Notes: a model not told the origin generated them from the sequence alone. DNA of 64,000 bases from Campylorhamphus procurvoides (GCA_013396655.1 WBMV01001117.1:1-64000); one strand, 5' to 3'; shown: positions 10,136 through 24,700, counted from the first letter of the stretch. Made by a program: numbers and translations.

Positions 10136-12088
10136 CAAGGATAATAAATAGATGCTAATGAATACCACTGGAGGCTCCAGGTTACATTTGATACAGTCCT
10201 TAGATTGAAGAAGTCACAATCTAAATGAAAGAGACAAGAAACAGATGCATGGATAAGGACTATTATTAACCCTGTTTCATAAATGGAAAAGAATTGAGAC
10301 AAAGTCTGGTTATAATTTACACGTTACTCTGCCTATTTAATAGAGAGCAAGTAAATAAGAATCAAGCTATGAAGGGACCTAAAAAGTCTCACAAGAAACC
10401 AGTGAAATAAACTCAAGTTCCCCTTAGATCTATTTCATTGTCTTTAGTGTAAGTCTACCTTTTATATGTAGAGGAAAAACAGTGATTTTGTCAGAGAAAA
10501 TAAAAGAGCACTCTTAGAAGCATCAATTTTCCCCCTATAAGCTGAACTTTAACCCACACGAGTCTCATATAGACATAAGAAAATTCTGCCAGCTTGTCCA
10601 GAAACTGTCTCACTGAGCAACCAATCCAGTACTGTCAGATTTGAGATCACAAGTAGAGGAGAAGGAAGTTTTCTTCTTATGCCTGCAGTATCCATCCCCT
10701 CCAAAACAGCAAAAACACAGCCTCGAGTGCCATCTAGAGGAGTACTCTCCTTTACAGAAAACTGTTTTGTTAGTTAAAGATGTAACTTCTCACAAAGATT
10801 TTTGAGCTGACTCTAGTAAGGAAATAGGGGTGAGAAAACTAGAAGCACCTGCATATTCCTCAATATTTTTGAATATATGTGAATATTCACAAAATTTCAG
10901 TAATATCTGTAAATGTAACTACATGTCAAAAAAATCTGCCTTAGTAACAAGATGTATTGATTTGTAATGATAGATAAAATAATCAAGGAATCTTGGAAGC
11001 GTCTGAAAGAGACAGTTAAGGAGCAGCCTGAATACCAAAAAATGAAAAATTGACTGGGATCACTTCTGAAAGTCCTTGTTTTTATGGGGTTTGTGTGTAT
11101 TAACAGAGGTATAAATCAGTCCACATACAGAAGATCACAACAGGTCCCTTTGTCATTCTCAGCACAGGGCAGGGATTCAAAAGCACAAAATCACTTCCTC
11201 TGGAGGATGGGGAGATTGCACTGATGGGGAAGCCTGTACTCCCCTTACCCTGTGCTGTGTCTGTGGCAAGAGAGGGGACCTCAGATCTAAAATGCAACTG
11301 CCGGGACAAGAGTGAAGCCACGCACTGCCACACACCTTTTGGGGATGGAAAGACTGGCTGTGCTTTCAGAGCTCAGAGATGGAGTGTCAGGATCAGGACA
11401 GGGTTTTCTCCAGTCCTTCTGTGGAACCCTGCTCTGGACCTCGGGCTCTCTTGCCTCTGCTGTGCATCAGTCTCCACGTGAAAAGTTCACTTTGTGACCC
11501 CACTCCTAGTGTCAGGCAGAGGTTCACAGCCCTGACAAGGTTCACAGGGGCCCAGCTGGGTGTTGCTCACACCACTCCACAGCTGGACCTCATACCCTGC
11601 TCTCCCTTCCTGTCACTTCAGAGAGTCACCCAGGGCAGAGCTGCCACGCAGTGGTGGGTATGGATACAAGGCACCAGATGGCTCAGGGCTGTGGTCCCTG
11701 TGTGACTGCAGAAGAAAAGGCAGCCCAGAGACACAACACCGGTCAGGGCCAGCACCAGGGCAGACCAAAAGGAGCGAGGAGGCTCTCCAAGCACTGCCCA
11801 CAGTGCAGGGGGGATGCCTCTGCCACAACAGCACCCATGCAGCAGCCATGCCCTGTCACCCCCATCCTCTTTGCTGCACAAGACCAACACACAGACCTCT
11901 AAACATCCCCAGGCACTCAGGGCTCCAGGGCAGCTGAGCTGGAAGCTGGCTCCAAGATTTAAATCCCAGGCACTTTTCTCTAGTGAGTAGCCTCGACACT
12001 TAGAAACACATATTTCCCTAATTCCCAAATCCCTAAATGCTTTTAAAAATCCATCCTCACTATTGTAGGTGATCATATATATGGGTCA
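10136..12088. other. Intergenic region between the AHNAK2 and PLD4 3' ends, with a GC-rich segment
   Basis: The first kilobase is AT-rich and featureless. About 11130-11960 is distinctly richer in G and C and holds many overlapping 75-152 codon frames on both strands. None shows a recognised family, and the overlap of several frames points to low stop-codon density rather than a gene. The longest, 11618-12076 minus (152 codons), has one hydrophobic stretch. Confidence 0.4.
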
Positions 12089-12108
12089 AATCTTAAAGTG
12101 ACCAGGAG

Positions 12109-12114
12109 TTTATT
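12109..12114 (-). terminator. Candidate PLD4 polyadenylation signal
   Basis: The plus strand reads tttatt, AATAAA on the PLD4 strand, about 420 bases after the stop codon. It is the nearest canonical hexamer I see downstream, so the 3'UTR would be roughly 12090-12535. Confidence 0.45.
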
Positions 12115-12535
12115 AAAAATATGTTTAAACATATGCATGCAAACACTGTTAATTGAACATTTAGGTTGAAATATATAATTTCCTAAGATAAAATAGCACA
12201 GCAATAACAATCTGTGTCTCAGATGTATTAAGATCTTCCATGTTTACGTTAACTTCAGACAGCTTGTCACACAACACTGTATGCATTTCATTAACTGTGG
12301 GGTGAGGTAATTAGAGAAAAAAATTAAACATCACACACTGACTAATGGTTTTGCAGGTAGAGTCTGTAAGAATTAACTAAGTAACTATCAGAAATTTTCG
12401 TGTCATCAGTGTAGGCACCATGAGGAAGTGATTTCTCTGACAAAGACAAAAAGAAGAATGTTCCTTGGTTTGCACAGGATCAAGATTCAAATGTATTTTT
12501 TTGTTTTCTATTTTAAATGTACATTTCAATTCACT

Positions 12536-12744
12536 TCATAGTCTGCCACTCCAGTTACAGTCTTTCTGTCCCTGCACATCTTCCAGACTCACTGCATATT
12601 TGGAATTCCAGTCTCGCTCAAAAAGGTTTTTCAACTGTTCCTGGACAGGCAGTTGCCTTTTTTGCAGGTTGGTCGAATTCTGTTTGATAATTAGTCCCAC
12701 GCCAGCTGTATTAGTGAAGTAATCTTCTGACCAATTGGAAGTCC
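12536..12744 (-). CDS. PLD4: PLD4 last coding exon
   Basis: Acceptor GCATAG. It encodes [20 protein letters not shown], then [20 protein letters not shown], and stops at 12536-12538. The GTSNW segment completes the second active-site half. Confidence 0.95.
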
Positions 12745-15700
12745 CTATGCAATGGAAAAGTAGCTGATTAGAAAACATTCATTTCCCAGTGTACTGTTTG
12801 ATCTCCAGGCTTTGTTGATTTGCTTTATGACTGCAAATCTCATTAGGACCAACGAGGCAGCAAAAATCAGGTCACCTCCTTCTTATGCTAGACCTCAGGT
12901 TTCGGAAACTCACTATTAACTGCAACCCTGAAGGTTCGTAACCTTCTGATTCCTTACAACCGGTGACAGAATGCACCAATTACTCATTATAAATATGGGA
13001 ATAGAGTGCAACACTTGAGTATTAAGAGGGGTAAAATCCAGTGCTTGACATGGGTTTCTGTGTTTAAAGAGTCCTTAATGGACTTAATTCTCTTTACTTG
13101 TTAAAAGAAAACAAAAGGAGAAACTAGACCCTTGATCAATAAACTCTCAGGAGTTGTTCTGAACTCAGCATGCAATGCCCGCTTCTAAACCAGGCATAGC
13201 TGGGAATCCAGCTGCAGACATTGCCTAGTCTCTCTCCAAAGCCACGTCAAATCAGAAAATCAAACACTGTGAAAAAACACACATTTTATCACTTAGCACT
13301 TCCCCTCATGATTGCCTTAGTCAGAAAAATATACTCTCAATTCCAGAAGGTGCTTAGACATGAAAACAAATTATCTGCATATCTGCCTTCAAAAGACAAC
13401 TCAGTATGGAACAAGTTATTAAAGCATTAAAGGCAAATAGAGCTCCAAACCCTCAGCCATTTGGAAGACTGGGGAGTGCATTGCTTGAAGGATGAGCTGA
13501 CTGAAATGACAGAGCCCTCTCACACTCTCTTTTTTGAGAGTTCCTAATAAAAGAGGGAAACGTAAACACCATCCTGACTTTCAGGAACTGAGCAGCAATT
13601 GACATTACTGTTTTCTCATTTCCTTTCCTAGAGTTCTGTTCACCAAACAGTGCGTGGAATTAATTCCTCCCAGCAATTTAAGCACAGTAATGTTATATAC
13701 TAGAGCACCAGCTATCACTGCATCGTTCTGAACACACAGGCTGTGGAATTCCCACTGTGCTTGTCACAGGCTGTGCACTCAGCCTTGTCATGCTCTGTTC
13801 CTAATGGTTCACAGTCATATGAAATAATCTCTTACTGAACCTGACCTACATTATTGTCTCCCCTTCACATCTGTACTTCTTTACCCAGGACAGAATGCTT
13901 TATATGGCAAAATGAGGTATTTTTTGGTACTGCAGCCCATCCTCTCTCAGTCTCAGTCCAGTAGATCTGGAGATACTATAAGTATTTGGAATAATGGAAT
14001 ACATACCAATGTAGGCTACTTTATCAGTGACCATATATTTGTTGTGATTCACTCTCCCATGAGGAATGTTTGTGTGATTCAGAACTGGAACAATGAAGAG
14101 TTTCTGGAGGGAGAGAAATTAAAAATATAAACTAGAGTGAGGAACAAACTTTATAATTGGAAATGCACATTTTCTATAATTTCAAAGAATAGAATAGTAT
14201 GGGGAGAACAGAACATTCCATACTCTGTGATTAAATACACACTAAAAGAGGTTTTACTCTTATCTAAGGAAACTAACAAACAGTACTTCCACTATACATA
14301 AAATTGGATAAGGAATTGAGATCAGATACAGATAATGTTTGCCTCACAATGTTCCATTAGTGGCACAGCTATTATCATTACAGGGCAGACAATTAAATGC
14401 AGTTTTAGACAGCTGTTTAATAGATCTGCATTTACCACTGATTGCTGCTCTTATTTTCTGCTAAAATGGGCTGATCACAGACATGAGGGGTACTGCACAA
14501 AACAATAATACCTAACTTTTTGTGTTAACTATTATCAAAATCATTTTTTTTCTGGGACACCTCTCTGTTGGATGCATTCCAGCCTAGAGCCTATGGCCTG
14601 TGTGTAATATTTAGTGTTCAAAAATAGGGCTATTTGTACAGATATAGCAGATCTCTCAATTGCAAAAAACTGATAGCAATTAGACCCATTTAAAATCATG
14701 CAGGAAAAGGTCTCTGAACAGAGCGCTAAGTTACCATATAAACTGTCAGTGGCACGTGAAAGCAACTGCCTGGATGATGTCTCAAGTGCCACAGCCAGGC
14801 ACATTCCTGATCTCATTAGTGCCTTGCAATAGCTTCTTCCTCCAAAATTATGTCCTGGGCCTTATTTTCACGAGGGTGTGAAACAGTCACTGCAAAAACA
14901 GGCAATCTGCTTCTCTAACAGCTAATCCTTGCACACACAAACAGCAGCACAGACTCAAAAATCAGTGTGGGGCCATATCCTCAAACCGTCTTTCCGAAAT
15001 CAGGTATCTTATCATACCACGTCGACACTGATGTGGGCCTGTGGGTTGTTGAGAGCACGCAGGGACCTCAGATAGTTGAGCATGGCTGGGTCAGAGTATG
15101 TCCAGCAGCTGGCCAGGAGCCGGACTTGTACTCTGTGGTTGAAAGCTGCACGTCTCAGAGCATTGTCAATGGCTGGCCAGTACCTGAAGAAAAGGAGGTG
15201 TGTAGAAAAAGGGATATTTTTTAAACAGTTCAGTAGAAAGCTGTGACAATAAACTGACACTACAAGTGATGCCATGCACAGATGGGATCTCTGATATCTA
15301 GTAAGAGGAGCTCTTGTGCCTTCCCTGGAGATATAAACAAGATTTCTGCTTTTTACCAAGTCAATTCTTTTCACAGTGTGTTTTGAGACCTCCAAACTCT
15401 GCCAAATTAAGGTGAAATGGATCAAAAAGTTTAAGGCTTAGTAAAGTGCAGGTACCCAGATACACACAAAGTATGGTGTCATCATGGCCATTTCCTTAGG
15501 AAACTAAAAATAACAACAGCAACCCCAGTGTAAAGTCTGATCATACAGCAGAGAGTAAAAAGGACAGTGCAGAGCCCAGAGGAAAGTCTAAAAGCTGTTT
15601 TGCAGAATATGGCCTTCTCAGGTTCCTGGAGACTGTTTCCAGTGTCTACAGTGGTCCTGTGCCATCAGCCAGCGTGGGCAGGTTCTATCCCTCCCCACCC

Positions 15701-18700
15701 CTCCTTTCCCTCTTTAGTATGCCGTGTGCCCCCGAGGCGACAGACACAGCTGTGCCCTCCTGAACATGGGAAAATCCGTTTGCCTGACACTTGTGTTGGC
15801 AGTGGCTTAGGGGAAAATGTCCTCCACCCAGTCACACAAGACTGAGAGCTGGACAATGTGCATCCCAGGGCTAGTAACTCCAAACACCCGTGCAGCATTT
15901 TCCTTCTGTGGATCCTAACAAGTGCTGCATGGAGGAAGACAAGCATCTTTAGTACAGATTGGAGGGCTGATACAGAGAGAGGTCCAGCACTTGCTTACAG
16001 TCCCAAGAGCAATGATGAATTAATTTGCCTAACTTAATCCTTTTGGTCTTATGTACAGAGGCCTGAATTCTCTAATCCTCTCTCGTGCATCGTCCTATTG
16101 CGATCAATGGATTAGCCATGTGCTCTCAGGCTCAGGCTCACTTATAGATCCTGAAAAACTTGGAGGAACATGCTATTTGAAATGCTATTTTTGAACAGTT
16201 TTAATTTTTTAAATATATCAGTTTGTAGCTGATTAACACCCAGGCATTAGACAGCAGCTTTGTTCCCTCTGCCTCAGCTGCTGGAGGAACCTAACCTGAA
16301 CTAATCAGCCTCAATTCATGGCACTATAGTTGGTTGCTGTGGAGATAGCCCGAGGCCCTGCACCGCTTTCCCTGGGCCTTTCAAAGTCTTGTTTGCATCT
16401 GATCAGCCCTAGATGTGACAAACAGTGGATTAAGCCTTCAGATGAAGAATAAGGAGTATTAACACACTCAATCCTGAGGGGGAAAAGAGACTTTCTGTGA
16501 ACATATTCTTGGCTAAAATCTGGAGATGAGAAACCCAGAGACTCAACTGTATGGCATGGAAACTGGAAATGCTCTAAGGTGTTTGGCGTATTAAAAATAT
16601 CCTCCAAGTGGAAGTTAGTCTTAAGATTTTGTTTCAAGACCATGGAGTTATCTGTGTCTATCTATTATCCTGAAATCTCCCTGCTAACACACACATGCCC
16701 CAGCTGAACAACAGAGTCTTTACACAGTCATGACACAGGACATAATGCATGGTATCATTCTGGCTTAGTGGCAACCTAAAGCTCACCCTATTCTTTGCAA
16801 GCCACGTTGTACATAATTATTTCTCTTGAACTTCTTTCTCAAGAGTATTCAGATGGTTGGAAAACTCAGAAATGTTATAAGCAGATAATTCAGAGTACTT
16901 GGTTGCATGTAAACGTCCTAATTCAAGCATAACTAAGAGGATTTTGAGCCTTAGTGCTGCCCCATGACTGACTAACTTTGTGTATTACTCAGATTTGAGT
17001 TGATGTGCAGAGTCTGCATAATTCTGCTGTGACCTTGGGCAGCCCAGTGAGACCATGGCAGTGGTTCACCACACACAGGCTCAAGGCCAGGTTAGCAACC
17101 TGGTCTAGTGGAATGTGTTCCTGCCCATGGCAGGCAGGGTGGGAACTAGATGATCTTTAATCCAAACCTTTCTATGACTCTGTGATTACTCCAGACCACC
17201 ACTACTGCCTTCTCTCTGGGAGCTGCTGCTGTACAAATCCACCACACTTCAGAAACTTGGATGTCCTTAGATGGAATTATTAAAAAAGAAAAGCACAGGA
17301 TTTTCTTTTAGAGACTGTTTCAGCTCTCATTGCAAAGGTCAGCAAGGACAGTTAGAAACCATCCTCTAAACTATGGGTCAAGTACCTCAAACAGGCAGCA
17401 GAGCTGCAAGTCAAGACTCTTCCCAAGCACAGAACAGAAAGGAAGAAAAACAGGAGCAGAAAGGGAGAGCAAAGCAATATTTTCTCTGAAAAGTCTGATG
17501 TCAGATAGATTTCTCGTGTTCCTTTTTCTCTCTCTATTCATAAAGCTGCTCTGTTGAACTTTGAAGGAAGCTGCACCTGACTGTCCCTAGTCTGACACTT
17601 CAGTTTTCTTGCTGTGTGAAGTGCACAGGAGGCTGCTTTAAAACACTAGCAAAGCATGTGGGCAGTATTGGATACCATCCTTCCTGTAGCATTAATATTA
17701 GAATCAGCAAATTCTAGAATCACTAAGGTTGGAAAAGACCTTTAGGATCATCAAGTCCAACTGTGGATGCAGCAGCACCACATATTCACCACTAAACCAT
17801 GTACTCAAGTGCCGTATCCACACCTATTTTGAATACTTCCAGGGATGGCGAATCCACCACTTCCCTGGGTAGTCTGTTCCAATGCTTGACAACCTTTTCT
17901 GTGGATTTTTTTCCTTAATATCTAGTCTAAAACTCCCCTGCACAACTGGAGGCCATTTCCCCCTCATCCTATCATGTTGTACCTGGAAGGCACAGTCCAT
18001 GGGATGGCTGTAAGTGCAGAGCAAAGCCTCAGTTCCCTCAATTCTGAATATTTTCATCACAGAAAGGGGGTAATAGTGTATTTTCCCTTTAAATAGTGCA
18101 AGTCAACTGATTTGCTCAGGATTAAAATTGTACCTTCTTGGATGAACGAATCGGCTGGTAGGGAAATATTCCATAACAGAAACATACACAAACTTCTGTG
18201 CCTGATTGATAATACTGATTATAGCATAGAGGTCATGGGTGCGACCTGCTGGACAAAATGCTGGAGGAGAAGCCTGTAAAGAAGAAAACACACAGATCAG
18301 TTATTTAGGTTTGTAGGGGTTTGTTTGTTTGTTAGGGGTTTTTGTTTGGTTGGTTGGGGGTTTTGGTTTTTTGTTTGTTTGTTTTTTGGTTTTTTCGTTT
18401 CTTTTGTTTCGGTTTGTTGTTTTGATTGGTTGGTTGGTTGGTTCTTTTGGCAGAGTGCAACTCATTTATTTTCAGATATGTCCAGTTTTTATTTTAAAAT
18501 AACACAAAGCACTTCAGGTGGACCACTATCATTTCTCATGACTCCCATGTACCAATAGGTCTGATACTTATTGATATATTGAGCCCACAGGGCATTGAAA
18601 GAGACCTGCACACTGTTCCTGCCATACTACCTGACAGCCAATGCTGGGTCAATTCTTAATCTTTGAGTAGGTCCAGAGAAACCCGATGAAAAAAATTATT

Positions 18701-21700
18701 ATCTAACTGGAACACAAGTAACTGAGGACTGCTAAAGAAATGTTTCTGGCCAATCCTTAAACATAGTTTACAGTCTATTATGTCATTTTCAAATATACTT
18801 ACAGAAAAGTAGGCTTTTGTCAAGATTCCATTAAATTCTGCTTCTAGAGGCTGACGGTTGTTAATGTGGGTAGAATAATTAAGAGGCCAAGGGAATGGGA
18901 TGGTAGCATTAGCATATCCAAGATCCCAGTAAGTACTAAATGTTTTCCAGAGGTCTTTGGCCAAGCAGCTGCAGTTGTATATCACTGCACCAAACTCCTT
19001 CACCTGCAAAGAGAGCAAGCTATGTCACAGCCCCAGGAGGAGCCACCTCCAGGGGTTTCTTTGCTCCTTCTTCCACGCAGTCAATATTTTATATCATTAT
19101 GATTTTTCTCTGTTATGTGATAGAATACAAATTCTGTCCCAGATTTTTGAGTATGCAGCAGCAGAGCTTACCTGAGATAAAGACCTCCAGTCCATGTTTG
19201 CACTACCAATATATATGTGTTTCATGTCTACTATCCAGAATTTGCTATGCAACACTCCTCCTGTCAAATATCCAAAATCAATCTTTTTCACATGAGCCCC
19301 TGCATAAAGATTGGAAGGGGAAAAGAGAGTTTAGACGAAGCATGGAGATGGTTCCTCAACAGCCAGAACATGCCTGCATGTCTGACTCTTGCAACCAGTA
19401 ATAATTACGAAAATTCACAGGCTCTCATTCCTGGTAACACAGTAACTTGAAAAGGATATGCAAAATGTGAACTTTCAGAAAAATCCTTAAGGGTTGACAA
19501 CACACACAGAAACCGTGGACTAGTGAACAGATAGTGCTTATCCTGTGAACCCGTGTAAGCACCCTGGAGACTGATTTCCCTCAGATGCTTTTTTTGCAAT
19601 TCTGAAGTTCTGACTGTGTCAGTGAAGGGAATTAATTACCTTTTTCCTCTAAAAGCTCAAGGTCTGTTGATTTTGTAGCCAAAGTTGGCACACTTGCTGC
19701 AACATACACAGAGACATTCTCTGCCAGTAATCTCTCAAACCTCTTCAGAATATCTTCACCCTGTGTGGTACATTGTCATTTTTTATATTTTGTTATAAAA
19801 CATTTAGTAAGATATATGCAAGTACAGCGTTACTGATGGGTGCTTCCTTTGAACAACCCCAATGCAAGTAAGGTCAGAAGTTTCACCTATTTCAGGAGAG
19901 TTTCAAGGACAGAAAAAAGGGAACAAAACTCTGATCCAACATACAAATCAAAGTATTTTCTGTCATTTAATGCTATTAGATATAAGGTTTAAAAGTATGG
20001 CCAGAAACATCCCAGATTTCAAAGGTGAATGTCCTAGTGCAGATCAGCTGCTGGATCCTGATGCTCAGCAGATACATGGGGTCATCTTTCCCTAAGGATA
20101 AAGGTGACAGACTGTCCAACACTGAGCTGTCCCTTAGCAGAGACAGGACTGAGCTTTAGGTCTGTCACTTTTACTTCTTCTCATGTGGAGTTAATGACTC
20201 ATACCACCAAAAACACCTGAGGAAGAAGACAAGAAGGGCAGTCCCAGAGAGCCCATTTGGACAGCGAGGAAGGTGTTCCAGGATGGAGGCAGATGCTGAA
20301 CCCACAATAATAACCAGGCCAGCATCTGGTTCATCAACAAATAGCACAATTCCCAACACAACTAATCTCCATACCTGCCTGAAACAGGGTGGCCTTGTCC
20401 CTTCTGTTTTTCAGAACAGTCCCCCAGACCCTGGTCAGGATTGTCTAGGAGACTGCCAGCTGCCACAGGCCAAAGTGAAGCTAAGGGACAATTAAACAAG
20501 ATGAACAGCTGCAAGGTGAGCCTGTGCCATGACCTCTATCATTTATTTTGGTGGTAGAACCAGAGAGGCCCCACAGGAAGCTGGGCCACTCAAGGTGCCC
20601 AGGAGGACAGCTCTGCAAAGGATAATGACCCTCCTTAGCTGCTGTCCAGTGGCAGGGGTGAGGGATAGCCTCACAGTGGGTGGATGCAGGTGCAGTGTCT
20701 GCACACATGGGTGGGGCAGCCTCTGAAGCAGTCAAAGGTCCAGCAGACTTTGCTCCCTGACCCTTCCAACTAACCAGTGGGAACTGGCACATTCAGTTGT
20801 GTACTGGGATCCTGTAGGCTCCTCAGCTCTGCCACTGGCTGCACCTAACACAGGTCGACCATACACAGGGTAAGCGAGTGTGGTTTGAGGCTGACCTCTC
20901 CTTGCTCTCAAAACACAGCCTAAAAATATTCAGAGTCATGAACAGAGTCCAGATGGAGTCTGACGTGACTGGACGGGGAAGCTGCACTGTTGCTTCCGAC
21001 TGGCATGGAAAACCTTTCTGGGTTTGCAGGAAGAGTCAAGCAATGTCCCCGAGAGACAGACCACACAGCCAGACTGCCATCTGACACACGTACACGAGAC
21101 ATACAACCACAGATGTGTTTGATTTTATCCTACCTGCTTGGAGGATGAGTCATTGACACTGATATCCTTCCCAGTAAGAGACCAGTAGTAGGAAGCCACA
21201 TGAACTTTTTCCTGGGCTAGATCAAGCAGCCTCGTCCAGGCTTGGTACAAGGGTTTGGCTGCAGTGCTATTTATCTCGAAGGGTAAGTCATAAGGAACAT
21301 TTTCCACAAGGTCAAAGCTGAAATGGCAATTGTACATTGTGAAGTAAGAGATAGTTACCCAAGCAGGACACCATGCACCTGTCAGGCCATACAATTGGCC
21401 ATTTGGGATGTCAACCACAAAATCAAATAAGCTAAGTTGGCTAAAGAAGCTGGGAGTACGCTCTATCCTTAGTTTTTATAGCCAGGCTTAGATTGTACAT
21501 TGTCCTCCCAAATCCAGTAGAATGACTTCTCAATAACTGTTTTGAGCTTTTTATTCTACCACCCTTAAGGGGAGGAGAAATGTAACCCCATGGGGCTGTC
21601 TATCACTTGAATAACCTCTCCACCCTCTCCCAGGACAGACAGCTCCTGCCATTCCAGCCTGTGACAGAAGGTGAGCCCAGAAGAGGTTTCTTTGCCTTCT

Positions 21701-24700
21701 GCCCACTCTGCTGCCTCCCACCACTGTTACAAAGGGAGGGAGGGTGGCTGGAGGTGGCAAAGGAGCAACAGAGCTGTGCTGACCATACAACCATAGGACT
21801 GGGAGTGGAGCTCTGATACTGCCCCTACTGCCACTCATAGCAGGCAACTACTAATTACCCAGTGCCTAACAACAGCCCCACTCTTCCCAAATTAGTGTTA
21901 CTTCATCATCTTATAATACAATGGGAAGAGAACAAAATCCACACTGAAATTATCAGTATTGTAACTAGTTCTCCACCTGGTGACTGCTTCTCCACATGCC
22001 ATCAAACCTGACTCACCTGCAGGAGTCATTTGATCTAATGGTGACCTCCTCAGTTATTGTGGTTCGTGGGAGATCTCCATAGAGTTCTTCTTCCTCCTCC
22101 AGCTCTTCATAAATGTTGACAACTGTTACTTCTCCATTAGGATCAACTGTGCTGTCAACTCTCATGAAGCAAATAGCCACCAGGACAACACCACCAAGCA
22201 TCAAAATTGCCCCTAAGATTTGAAACTAGAACAGAACCCACACAGGAGAAGATTTAAGTGATCACCAAGTCACTGATACACCAGCTAATGGCTGACTATG
22301 TCTGCAGGTGAATAAATCACAATCTTTGAGTAGAAGTTCTGCTTTCAGCTACTGGCAGACAGTGTTCTTAGATGCACCACTGAAAGGAAGGACCACTTGT
22401 TCGAGGCCAGCTTGGATAGGGCTCTGAGCAACCTGATCTAGTTGATGTCCCTGCTCATTGCAGGGGACTGGATGACTTTTACAAGGTACCTCCCAGCTCA
22501 AACTATTCTATGACCACAAACTAAATAGGAGTTGGTTAGTTTTGGGTTAAGTTTTTTCTGTGCCAACATATCAACCCCCTGTTTTTTCCCCAAACTTACA
22601 ATTAGTTTGATGTTGATTAGCTTTAGCTTAGCACAAGACAAATGGATGTTTAACTAAATGTCTACCAAAATAAAAACAAGGAAATCCCTAATATAAGATT
22701 ATCTGTGGGATCGAGCCCAGCACTGCCATAAAGAAAAGGTTTGTGAAGTCAAGGAAGAAAAATCAGGTCAGAAGCAGAAGGAAGTTTTGTGGTTCCTGAA
22801 CCTGTTCTGTTTTTTTCTTCTAACTTAAGCTCACTTAAGTGAAACTACAGAAATCTCATTTATCCATGTGAACAGTATTCCCTTGTCATTCTAGTGTGGT
22901 GAGTTAGCTTCGTTTCCCTTTTGCTGTACATTGAGGGTTTTTTTCTTGAATGCAGATGAAAAAAAAGAAATAAAAATAGCCTGGCTGCAGTGTAGATCTA
23001 GGCCTGGAGTTCAGCCACTCACTTGCTGAAAAGTATAGTACTAGGCTCTAAATGCTGCCCTATACTGAGGAGGAAAAGACAACCACCAGTGCAGATCCAT
23101 TTCCCCCCAACAATTATCTTGTCTGGCTCCCTGTGGCAACTCTTGGGAGCTGGGACCATCCACCAGCCTGTGATAAGCAACATGCATTTCAGAGCTGAGC
23201 TTTTGAACTTCCAGGCAGGAGAACCAAGTCTAGGGGTGGTTGTGAGGCTGTAGCCATAAATCTGAGCTCCCAGAAGGGCGCATGGGAAAACCACACAGAA
23301 ACCAGTTGTCTCTGGAAGTTTCTATTTCAGTTTCTATGCGGACAAAGCTTCTTACTTTTAATTTTCTCTGCTTTCCTCAAAATCTACAGTGCTGCCATTG
23401 ATTTCAGGCAGTGACTTGACTGAGAAAAGCATTTTTAAACTATCTACTTAAACTTTTGCCCTCTGTCTTGTTCTCTGTGGCAGAGAACATGCAGTGTCAG
23501 AAATGGGTTTCTGAGCAAAGTGAAGAAAACAACCAGGATGCTCTAAAACCTGAAGCTTTTACTGTGTAAGTAAAATGGTTTCCTGTCTTTTTTACGTAGT
23601 TATCCTTCTTCTTCCCAAGACCTCCTGAGACTCCCCTTATCTCTGTAGCTAAGCATCAAGGAACTCGTCCTTGGAGGTGTCTAGTTTAGTTTCTCTATTA
23701 GGTTCTTAGTTAACCCTTTCCCATTGGTCATTTATCCCTTGATTTCTATTGGTAGTAATTTGGATCCCCCTAAAACCTATATATACACCCCAGCTATGTT
23801 ACTAAGCTTTCTCTGCATCTCCTCCTATGGTCTCCGTGTGTCTCCCTGGGGCATCTTGGGGACAGTGAAATGGAGGGAGTGAAAAGGGGGAGCATCTCCC
23901 TACAGCTGTTGTAGTTCTCCATCTCATCAAGGGCAAAAAAACCATCCCAACAGTTTTTAACAGTTCTGCATTTCATCCTATGAACACATTGGACTTAATG
24001 TGGCATGGCAAGACTTAAACATCGCTCAAGCTTTAGAAGACATTTTTAAGGTAAGAAATCTATTTTGAAGTCACATCCTGGCTGTCACCATGCTATGCAC
24101 TGTGATGTCCAGGTGCTCTAGGCATGTTGAATAAATGAATACATGAATAAATGCTGTGTTAATGTCGGAAGTGAAGCTCTTTGTATGAGCATGGTTTGCT
24201 GTCCTGAGATAGACAGAGCTGCAGGATTTAGCTCCACATTACTCCCTCTTGGCAAGGTTTGAGCAGTCTACTGGATAAATCAATGAGGGTTTTGTCACTC
24301 ACTTGTTTACAAATAGGATTGAAACATACATGGATTTCTAAAATGGGCAATAAAATAATTCTTCTTAATCTGTTATTTCTTTTCAGAAATGCCAGTGTAA
24401 TCTCAGCTCTTGTAAGCAAATGTAGTGTGTCCCCGTAATTACCGTTTTGACGTCTTTTTGATTGTTCACGCCTAATTTCATGTTGCAGGACTCATTAAAC
24501 CTCAGGGATGTTTTTAATGCTTTTTTCACAATCTGAAAAACAGAAATGTATGCAAGGGGAAAAATAAAGCTTTATGACAACACTTGTGTACCACCAGTTA
24601 CAGACAAGAAATTGCAGGTTACTGCCATTACTTTATATAGTGCTCTGAGATTTAAGTACAGATCTGTGCAACATCCTCTCTGTACTATACAGGTCTTGAG

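Noticed and set aside
23470..23960. A full endogenous provirus around the LTR-like block
   Set aside because: No gag, pol or env-like frames and no second LTR copy were found nearby.
24228..24419. Candidate PLD4 upstream exon ending CAA|GTGAGT
   Set aside because: The phase fits, but the encoded sequence would place extra hydrophobic residues before the anchor and it lacks a good start context. The exon at 30148-30216 fits better.
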